From Symsagittifera roscoffensis (Eukaryota; Xenacoelomorpha; Acoela; Convolutidae), in NCBI RefSeq assembly GCF_963678635.1, contig NC_087066.1, positions 11,144,517-11,208,516 of the forward strand: a stretch of DNA of 64,000 bases, given 5' to 3'. Below are positions 1 to 8,638 of this stretch, piece by piece. The position numbers were made by a program, and so were the translations under genes. Position 1 is the first letter of the stretch. Each line of letters opens with the position of its first letter. The notes beneath the pieces were generated by a model that made no database searches, had not been told where the DNA came from, and was given only the letters and a program-made list of their open reading frames with translations.

Positions 1-14
1 CCCCCCCCCCCCCC
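1..14. repeat. poly-C run at the window edge
   Basis: A homopolymer of fourteen C residues opens the window. It is a microsatellite cut by the window edge or a sequencing/assembly edge effect. Confidence 0.8.
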
Positions 15-1063
15 AAATAAAAATAAATAAAATATGCACCACCATACAAGATTATTTCACGCCAATGCACATGTCGAATATTGTACCTACTTAATATATT
101 CACACTCCCTCTTTGCAATAAGGGTCTTGGAGGCGGTAAAAGAGATTGGAAAATTATAACCAACAAGCCAGCTTCTAAATTTGCACTCGGTTCCAGAGGA
201 ACCTTTCACAAAACTTCAAATTGTAGGCTTCGTTGCAACGTCTAGTTCAAACTTAAACCTCGAATCATACAAAATTAAACAAAGTTTTGATTTCACTTAA
301 TTTATACAAACTGGTTCCATTTGTGCACTATGTTAGTTATAAAGGAAAACATGGTTAGTCTTCATCAAAACATCCCTTCACCAATCCCGTTATATTAGGA
401 TTTATATTTAATATAGCTCATTTATAATAGAGTAAATTTTCATCTAACTACGATTAATGTTTCATTTAAAAATGGGGTAGCATGAAAGATAAAACTGAAG
501 AAAGGCTGTCAGTGTAGCTGATTATCATCAGCATCATTTGCATTCTTCTTCAAATTCTAACTACGAGTACGTATCTCTCAAAGCTTTCAGATCGCTCATT
601 TTAGACTCACCCGAAAGATTATTCTAGGTTTAGTTCTAAAGACAACACAGCGTTTCAACTTGATTCTACAATTGTGCATAGATTCAGCATTAAACTACTA
701 ATTTGAAGCAAATTTCTTTAAAATTCGAATGTGTTCGTTCTCTTCTTGGTACATTGGGTTCTTTGGTTGCGCATTTGGATGTCAAAGCCGCGATAGCCGC
801 TTTAAATGTTAGAACAGCAAACAAGCACTGAGATAACTGTTGTGCCAATAAGTCGAAAGGTCAACAAATCGAAAAACAACCTAGTATTACGTAAAACTAT
901 AAATTTTGATGCCAAGACATGAAAATACTCCTACATTGACTAATTTTGTTAATCCTTTCGCCCAATTTACGAACAATTTAGAACACATGCAGATTTTGAC
1001 ATAAAAAATAAGTTTTAGGCGTGAAGCAGTAATCAGAAAACGCCGTCTTTACTGCTTTTCTGT
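15..1063. other. 3' flank of the BRICHOS-like gene, no gene seen
   Basis: About 1 kb of AT-rich sequence downstream of the stop codon of the minus-strand gene that ends at 1,064. I see no open reading frame of interest, no RNA gene and no clear repeat. A minus-strand ATTAAA occurs near 408, but I cannot assign it as the polyadenylation signal. Confidence 0.4.
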
Positions 1064-4000
1064 TTATTCATCCTTCTTCTCTTGGCTTTCCTTGACCTCT
1101 TTGTTTGCGTTGTTCTGTATAGCCGGATACTGAGACAGAGATCCAGTGCTAATGTCCAGAGCTGACTTGGGGTGGACTATCTCGAAGGAGACCACTCTTC
1201 CAGTTCCACTCTGAGTCACGTATCCACCACTGGGCAGATACGCCAGCACTTCCTGCAGTCGCTGAAGGGTCTGCATCACAGTCAGGATGTCCTCCAGTCT
1301 AAAAAAAAAAGTTTTCGTTTTTTCCAAAAAAAAATCAATTTAATCACAAAGTAAGCTTTGGAAGCAACCTATGGTCATCATTAAAGCTTTAAAGCAATCT
1401 ATAGAGCTTTGGAAGCAATCTCGCAATTCCTCGTTGGATTCTTGATTCACGAAAAAAATGCAGATCTCGTTTTTGGTTATATTTCAATCAGAAGCTTTTT
1501 AAGACATTTCGATAAAGCTTTTAATTTGTTAAATTCATTGAGCTAGCAAAAAATCTGCCAGAAAAAAAAAGCTGGCGTGCGTGCTCGCAAGCCACTCAAT
1601 GAAACAATTCACGAATTAAAACTTTCAATTTAAAAGAAAAGTCTCATAACTGAACACATACTGTCTCATGTCGACGTTCTTGCTGGCTGAGTAGTAGTAT
1701 GCCTCTGCCTTGGCCACTCGGCCAATATCTGGGTCATTGTCCGGGTTGATAGCAGCCACGGAGAACTTGTAGGTGTCAGGTCCACACAGCTGCCTGATTG
1801 GGGGGTCCAGGTACACTCCAGGGGGGAGAAGGTCTCCAGCAGTCAGGAAGTAGATCTCATGAACATGGTCCACCAATATCTCCGCCTTATCGTGCAGGTT
1901 TTCCAGGAAAGACTACAAAAACAAAAAAGAATCATTCATCAAATGGCCCGATTAAATCCCAAGCCTTGCTAAGCTAGTTCGAGTTCATGTCATAGAAGTT
2001 GGGTGAATTAACCTTGTCTGTCAGCTACTAACCTCAACATCCCTGTATGAGGGAAGGCCGAAGTCATATCGTGATCCAATGAAGCAGTAGTCCTTCCCAT
2101 CCATAAAGTCCACAAACTTCAGAGCAGACATGTCTGTTTCGAGATCAGTCACAATTTTGTAATTGAACTCTCCCTCCGATTCCAATTCCCACGAGACCCC
2201 ATCGTTCAGTCGGATCCACTCGTCTGTCTTCGGCAGTTCGCTTCTCGCCACATGGCGTCCGGGTCCATAAACGAAGTCATGGTGGGCTTTTCGGTTGAAA
2301 GATTCGACCGAGTACTCAACTTTGCACCACCCCGTTCTCTGTCGACCGCCATACCTAGGTGGATTGTCAACATTAAATTTATCTCTTTTTATCCAGTAAC
2401 ATATTTAACACAAGCGAGAACACGACAAAAATCAACTCTATAAAGTGCAATAAGAAAAAGAACAAGCCTCGAATTAGAAAAATTGGGCTAAGTCTCAGTT
2501 TCGATCTACGACCTAGAGATGATGAGTCTCACACACTAACCACTCAGTCACAGACGCTTAAAACATCACCAACACCAGCCAAAAATAAAGCATAGAACAG
2601 ATGCTATGAAACTTCATATGCAACAGATCAAGATTACAGCAAAAAGGCCACTAAATAAGAGAAAACTTTTAATGTACACTTTTATTTGCGAGTTAGGTTG
2701 GATTTAAAAAAATAGTGTAAAGAAGAGAGTGACTCTAATTAGAAAAATGGGGGGTGATATCGACATCTATTTTGAGGCAGTTAACCTAGAAAGCTATCAA
2801 ATAATTTTTCTGTACTCTTATTTTGAGGGCACTGCAAGCAAACAAGACTGCTCGTATCAGGGAGAAGCTTTGTAGGTCACAACTGTCCTTTACCGTGTTT
2901 GATGTAAATTTGGTTTAAAAATTCAAATGAAAAATTTACAACTTCGAAACCCAACTTATACCTGCACGGAAGGATAAGCACGCGTTTTATGTATTATTTT
3001 ATTATTTGAAGCAATTACCTTACATTCGTTTATTTTGAAATAATTTCCGAGCAGTATTAGCCTTTGATAAACACGTAAGTAATGCGCATTAATTACCGCG
3101 AATTGGTCCAAAATGGTCAATTTTCAAAACCCCATTATCTTGCAAGAAATCACCGTTTGAGTTTTTTTTTCAAATTGAGCTAAAAGCAGTCAACATAGTC
3201 AACACACAGGGGGAAAATTATCAACTAACGCAAGGAAACCAAAAAAAAAATTTGAAAACTTCAAGTTTCCAGCTTCAGAGAATCAAATTGATATCCATGA
3301 ACTATTTATGATCGACATTTTTTTTGGTAAAAACTTCAATTGAGAAAAATGAATCGATTTAAGAATTTTTTTTTGCTGGAAAATCCAAAAAACAACCACT
3401 ATCGAAAAAAGAAGTTATTCACGTTTTTTGCACCATTTATACTTTCGTAATTAGATTTGCCTTCCTTTCAGCTAACAAACTTGATTTTAATTTTAAAATA
3501 ACTCAGAAGCCAAACCACAAAAAAATCAGATTTAGCTTGAACAAATTTAAAGGGATGCCATATTTTGAATGATTATCTCAGCCTAAATTACTTAATAGCA
3601 ACTTGATGAGTTAGCTAACTACTTCTAGAGCAGCTATCAATAGGTTATCCTTTTTTTTTCGAAGTAGAAAACATAGCCAACAGTTGGAAAAAAGAGCCAA
3701 TGAACGCAAAATATGTATATATCCTAGAAGCTCTTTGACTTTCCAGAGCAATTTATGATTGACACTTCTTTTGATTAAAAAACAATTTGAGAAAACTGGA
3801 TCAATAGGTGAAATTTATTTCCGCTGGGAAATCTGAAAACTAAAATCCACTTTCGAAGCTAGATCACGTTTTTTGTGACATTTACACTTATGCTGTTCGA
3901 TAGTGGAGTTTGCCTTCTTTTCAACAAATGAAATGAGGTGAACTTAAAAAACTTCAAAAGCTAAACACCGCGAAACATCAAATTTTGTCTGAAAAATTTT

Positions 4001-5510
4001 TAAAACTTTCATGAAAGCAAACAAAAAAATTAGCAAAACCTATGAGTATTCACTACGTTCATGACTCTTAAAAAAAGTTTGAAAAAAGTTCATTACTGCA
4101 ATACTTTCAAATGTTTGTCTCATTTTGCGCTTTGAAGAATAGATGAAATGCGCTAGCAAAACAGTCCAGCAAAAATATTAGTCACGTAAGAAAACTCTCC
4201 AGCAAGTAAAAACTGAGCGCACACACGCCAAAATCTATTTCCAGCATTTAAATGACCTTGTCAGTCAAATAAGCCGATACTAAAAAATCCAAATCCATGT
4301 ATTCAGAAAAAAACGACCTTAAGTAATTCGTTTCTATGCGACTTTTCGCCCATTTGAATGTTAATATCCATTTTCCAGAAAACCAACATGCCATTACTTC
4401 CACTACAGCTAACAATGCTTCTGATAGAAGAATGGTTTATACTGATATAATAAGAATTGTTTACATGGGAAAAACATAATTGTCGATAAAACCGATATTT
4501 CAGTTTTCCCATAAATATTCTAGACAGAGGGAAAGCTTCGCTACGCAAACACTAGCGAGAACACGACAAGCAGCTTTATTAAGTACAATATGAAAAAGTA
4601 TTAATAAGCCTCGAATTTGCGAAAATTCGGCTACGTCTAAGATTCGCACCTCAGATCTTCCGATTTAGAGTCACACACACTTACCACTCGGGCCACGGAC
4701 GCTTATTAGTACACAGAAAGATGGAATATTAAACGCTAGCCACAAATAAAGAAGAGAACAGAAGCTATGCAATTTCCAATGCTACAGTGAAATTTCCTAA
4801 TAAGTAAAGACTTTTAATGAACACTTTTATTTGCAAGTTAGGTTAAAAAAAAGAAGGTTCTTAATAACACACTAAGCTGACGCTAGAGTAAATAAATATG
4901 TTTCTTAAGCATAAACAGAGACGTTTTTTTTTCTGCAATACAATCTATTGCGATATAAAATTGCACAATCCTCGCACTGGTTTATTTTGACCATTTTCCT
5001 TAGGAAGATTGAATGAGAAAAGAGTAGACGACCATACCGATTATTTACTCTCATGTTAACTCATATTACCTTAAGCTTAATATTAATGTTAGGCAACTAC
5101 CCTCTTCAAACAAAGACAGACCATTGAATGGTGAGAATAATCCGTGCTACTTTCTACATAGGCAAATTAACTCACAATTTTGAGATATAGCTGCTCACAA
5201 GGAAACTCAGCACTCCAACCATGCAAATAAGGATGAAAATGCAGAATAAGAACCATCCAGAACGCCAGACCGACTTGTGCTTTCTGACTGGACGTAGTTT
5301 CAAATCCCTGAAAATTACAAGAAATATTTTTATAAGTTTAATCTTCGAACTTTTCTATTGAAAACTTACATACCTTGCTTCCACTTCGAAGGTTTCTTCG
5401 AATTCGAAATTAGGGTTCTCAAGGTGCTCCACATCGTCAGCTTCCCCTATCTGAGCATCAAGATCCTTAGCTTCTTTATATTGAGTCGATATAAATATTG
5501 GAACAACCAT
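1064..5510 (-). CDS. type II membrane protein with BRICHOS-like ectodomain (5 exons)
   Basis: Five minus-strand exons join in phase: 5510-5374, 5307-5176, 2354-2033, 1912-1662 and 1298-1064 (stop TAA). They give 358 residues. All introns are GT-AG with good sites (GTATGT, GTGAGT, GTTAGT, GTATGT donors) and each partial codon is completed exactly by the next exon. Residues 1-60 are acidic then basic. One hydrophobic segment at about 62-84 (rich in F, I, L, V, preceded by K/R) predicts a type II signal anchor. The ectodomain at about 135-235 has the BRICHOS pattern: hydrophobic strand, an Asp-rich stretch, first Cys in DYCFIG, a helix-like region, then second Cys in QLCGPDTYK. In the family (ITM2/Bri, chondromodulin) this domain acts as an intramolecular chaperone and anti-aggregation module in the secretory pathway. 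The exact orthologue is not clear, and the C-terminal 120 residues are unlike the short ITM2 tail. The BRICHOS call is inference from pattern. Confidence 0.72.
2408..2706 (-). repeat. tRNA-related interspersed repeat, copy 1
   Basis: About 300 bp that match 4549-4846 end to end with many substitutions. On the minus strand the middle holds a tRNA-like segment with a box-A-like GTGACTGAGTGG, in the style of Ser/Leu tRNA D-arms, followed by a weak box-B-like stretch. Both copies share an outer TTTTATTTGC-containing end and an inner GTGTTCTCGCT end. It lies inside the third intron of the BRICHOS-like gene, same strand. Likely an old SINE-like element; the tRNA part is central, which is unusual for a simple tRNA-headed SINE. 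Confidence 0.6.
3160..4110. repeat. decayed tandem duplication, two units of ~480 bp
   Basis: The stretch 3,160-3,640 recurs in degenerate form at 3,645-4,110, in the same order. Shared landmarks include a CAACATAGTCAAC/CATAGCCAAC segment, TTTATGATYGACA, a CACGTTTTTTG stretch and TTTGCCTTC near the end. Identity is low and indels are frequent, so the duplication is old. It fills much of the third intron of the BRICHOS-like gene and shows no coding capacity. Confidence 0.5.
4549..4846 (-). repeat. tRNA-related interspersed repeat, copy 2
   Basis: Second copy of the 300-bp repeat seen at 2408-2706, same orientation and same intron. Here the minus-strand box A reads TGGCCCGAGTGG, close to a Ser-type tRNA D-arm, and a box-B-like AGGTGCGAATC follows at roughly tRNA spacing. 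This copy preserves the tRNA-like part better than copy 1. Confidence 0.62.
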
Positions 5511-6060
5511 GGTTTTGCCTGAAAAAAAAACATTGATATGATATCAGCGCTGTTTCTTAGGATTCATCATCTGATCTTAAACTAAAATACAATATACTAC
5601 CAGTTTCAATGTTTCTCAATTGGAAATTAGTCTGTCACCTTTGGAAAATTAAACATAATCTCTTACCAGCATACCTAAAAATCAAGTACGAGAACCAAAT
5701 TGATGAGAACAATAACAAAAAAATTAGACTTCAAAGAAAAATTCAGCAGTCATTATATCAAAAACAGTTTTTTTTCAGAAATTCAATTTAGAATGGAACC
5801 AAATTGAAAGCAAGAATGCAAACATTACCAACAGCAGCTTAAGTTATAAAACTATGAAATTTAAATTTAAGAATTAATTTCTATCTATTTTCAATAAAGA
5901 TATCTCTCTGGCAACCTATGGAAAAACATCGTGGAAACAATTTAAATTATCATTGTTACTCTAGTATTCTGTAAAAATTTACTATCCTAGACAAAAATTG
6001 CATGACCTACACTTGCATCATGTTATATCTTATCATTTTGCAATTCAAGTGCTCTTTTTT
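5511..6060. other. upstream region of the BRICHOS-like gene, no gene seen
   Basis: AT-rich sequence that should hold the 5' UTR and promoter of the minus-strand gene starting at 5510. I see no confident TATA element, no conserved ORF and no strong repeat. The 60-codon plus-strand ORF at 5609-5791 has low-complexity composition and looks spurious. Confidence 0.35.
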
Positions 6061-6066
6061 ATATAT

Positions 6067-6440
6067 AATGTACCAATCCATCAGAAGATTGGAAGACGCG
6101 GCTAGTAATCGTTACCATAAATAAAGTATCTCCATCTTGTTGTCCTTTTTAAACTCAATGCAATTGCAGAACTTTGGAAATGGATGCCATTTATTGTTTT
6201 CTTTTTTTTTCAATTGAATCGGTTGCTTAACCTTTACAAAGAAAGTTTTTCTTTTCTTTTCTTTCAAAAGTCAATTAAGAATACAAACTTTAATTACAAA
6301 TGGCGAATCGAAAGTTTAGAACAATAATGAACCATAAAACACCTCGACCTTTTTAGATTTCAACTTTTGTAACCCCAAGGCGTTGAGCCAAGTCAAGACT
6401 AGTTTCTCCTAACAGGAGTCGTAACTTTAGTAGTTTATTG
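6067..6440 (-). repeat. retroelement tail repeat (shared with 34.2 kb and 39.8 kb)
   Basis: This stretch matches 34,220-34,585 and its duplicate 39,820-40,185. Shared landmarks are GCGGCTAGTAATCGTTACC, the AATAAAGTATCTCCATCTTG block and a GTAACCCCAAGGCGTT block. At 34 kb it lies directly downstream, on the minus strand, of the endonuclease end of a non-LTR element. It is therefore most likely the 3' untranslated tail of that family. A further block at 6,492-6,555 matches, inverted, the sequences at 46,210-46,275 and ~51,970-52,030, which also lie downstream of a copy of the element. Confidence 0.55.
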
Positions 6441-6796
6441 ACTGTAATTAACGAGTATTTTTTCAGCAATTGTATTCTTTTTTTGTCTACTATGGTCAAG
6501 AGTACCAGAGTAACCAAGGTTTCAGTCAGGAGTCCCTCCATCACATATTCCAGAAAAAACCCATGAAATTTTTTAGATATGAAAAGGATAATGGTAAAAA
6601 GGAGATTATTAGTGTTGCTGTGTTAAAAATTAAACTCAATACGGGTTACGTTTCTTCATTAAAAACAAATCGACTCGAGAAAATAATGATTTGTATGACA
6701 CTTTTTGTGATCTTTGATCGTTTCGTACAGATAGTTTAGAATTTTAAAACCTGAAGATGCACAAAAATGTGCGAAAACGTTCGATTGAATTTAGTT

Positions 6797-7012
6797 TTAA
6801 CGCATTCTCAATATAGTTTCAACGCATTTCTCTTGTACTCGAAGAGGCGCAATTTCTAAGATGTAGCATGGTTCCTTTATCTGTTGGTTTCTGATAACAT
6901 CAACAAATAATTTTCCTGTTTTTATAAAAATAACTTGCACCACTCCAGTATCACTTTTCACTGTTTTCACAATATCGTCAACGTAACGGAGAAAAAAGTT
7001 AGCTTGCTGCAC
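6797..7012 (-). pseudogene. reverse-transcriptase fragment with YVDD box, Penelope-like
   Basis: The minus-strand frame opens with a segment containing NFFLRYVDDIVKTVK. This is an RT motif C (YVDD) in a context typical of Penelope-like elements. The remaining ~45 residues are weakly conserved and end at a stop. No complete ORF surrounds it. The giant LTR element begins 160 bp away at 7,172, and a candidate N-terminal part of the same kind of protein lies on the same strand just beyond its far end (32,766-33,089). This suggests one older element split by the insertion. The Penelope assignment is from motif context only. Confidence 0.5.
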
Positions 7013-7171
7013 TGACTTATTTTTCTACCTTATCGCGATGCAATTTCTAGAGTACCAGACAGTTTCACTTATATTTCGATACCCATCATCTAATATATCA
7101 TCGCATTTTACGTGATACCAATTCAAACAGCATTCATATTCACATTACCTACCTTTTGACTTGTACTAGAC

Positions 7172-8079
7172 TGTGACATTCGACCAGAATGGACAAAAAT
7201 GCAGATACAACAGTTTCGAGTTTTTAGCAGCGAACCTTCCGAATTGGCAGTTTTGAAGGATTAAGAGCGTTATTCAGACAATTAGACAAATCGTGAAAGC
7301 TGAAGGATTCGGAAATTTTAAAAATTCGAAATGATGACGGAATAATTCTGAGAAACGTCAAGAACGGCCATTTTGGAGAAAAACCAAAATAAAAACAGAA
7401 CAACAATAGTTGCGACGACGACAACAACGTGAAAATTGAGAATCAGAATCGGAGAAAAACAGGAGTAGCAGAGAGAGACCGTTCCGAATTGCAACTATTG
7501 TGTTACTACAATAGATGCAAGGCCGTTGCAAACAACGGTGAAGGGTAGAGGACAGCCTTCCGGAAGGAAGATAAGGGTCTTATTTCCCCGGATTCAAGAA
7601 TCCGGAGGGGTCTCGGGACTGGAACTGATATCATTTTATACAAACTTTTAATTTCCCTATTATGTCCTGAATTAAATTTAAATAACATCTGAATTCATTT
7701 TGCAAGGATGAGAAGCTAGCAGTTGGGGGAAAGGGTTGATCCATCTTCGATGGAGATGATGATTTTTATCTACTGAACAAAAACAATAAAAATATTATAA
7801 GTAGTAGTAGCCCTGATTTTAGGAGTGACCTCGTGGTCTGGGGATACTGAGACCCAGCCATGAGTTCACTTTTTTTGCATGTAATTAAGTTAATCTGAGT
7901 GTTTTGACCGAAGCCGAAAGCAGTAACGTTTTTGTCGACCCGATGTTAGAAAGACCACCAAAAGAACTGGTTTTGGTAGAGACGGTGAAAAGTAGGTAAA
8001 GCTTAGTTTAGACGCTGGCCAGTCGCTTTATAGCTTAGCTTTATTTTCCGTCGATATGTACTTCCGGGCGAATGTTACA
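7172..8079 (+). repeat. 5' LTR
   Basis: 908 bp, TGT...ACA, matching the 3' LTR at 31582-32484 throughout. It contains a perfect 12-nt palindrome CCTTCCGGAAGG at about 7554-7565, one copy of the CCGGAGGGGTC motif that is repeated in the leader, and AATAAA at 7785-7790. The boundaries are set by where similarity to the other LTR stops on both sides. Confidence 0.92.
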
Positions 8080-8091
8080 TAGATGTTTTTA

Positions 8092-8106
8092 TGGCGCTCC
8101 TGGGTG
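8092..8106 (+). promoter_or_regulatory. candidate primer-binding site
   Basis: TGGCGCTCCTGGGTG begins 12 nt after the 5' LTR. It starts with the TGG expected to pair with a tRNA CCA end. I cannot match it to a specific tRNA, and the 12-nt offset is larger than in retroviruses, though small offsets are known in Ty3/gypsy elements. Confidence 0.45.
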
Positions 8107-8198
8107 TTATTCTTTTTTAACATCATGACCGGCAGAACCGTTAACGAGCACTCCGCGCTGAGCGGATGCTCACATTAACACCCTTAATAGGCCAAAAC

Positions 8199-8241
8199 CG
8201 CCGAGGCGGAAGGGTAGTTCGGAAGGCGAAAGCCTTCCGGA
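8199..8241 (+). other. leader stem-loops, one with GAAA tetraloop
   Basis: 8220-8239 forms a perfect 8-bp stem (CGGAAGGC with GCCTTCCG) closed by the GNRA tetraloop GAAA; two more pairs (T-G, T-A) extend it. Just upstream, CCGC/GCGG at 8199-8210 can form a small hairpin. Their place about 120 nt after the primer-site candidate resembles retroviral packaging stems. That role is inference. Confidence 0.55.
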
Positions 8242-8300
8242 TTACCGTGAATAGCTTTTTAACCTAGTTAAGACCGAAAATTCACGAACAAGGAAGGGTG

Positions 8301-8317
8301 GGGGATCGGCCATCCCC
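8301..8317 (+). other. leader stem-loop GGGGAT/ATCCCC
   Basis: A perfect 6-bp G/C-rich inverted repeat around the 5-nt loop CGGCC in the otherwise AT-rich leader. It is predicted to fold stably in RNA; function unknown. Confidence 0.4.
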
Positions 8318-8638
8318 TCGTTCCCTGAGAGCTCCGTGACCAAAAACACTTAAAGATATAAATAAAACCAAACAAAAATTAGTATAGTACCCAAGAAAAA
8401 CAAAAAATGTAAAAAAATAACCGAAAAAACCAAAAACAGTAGAAAAAAAGAAAAAAAAATCAGTAGAAATCATCCCCCCAGACAAGATGTGATCCGACCC
8501 TCCCGTTTGTTGTTGATAGATACATTGTTGTTACAGGCATTTATATCAATCAGGATCGCTACGATCATTTTGTAGCCCGTTTATGAGGATTGTAGGGTTG
8601 TTTGAGTATTTAAGCAAGTTAATGCTAATTTGCGCTCA

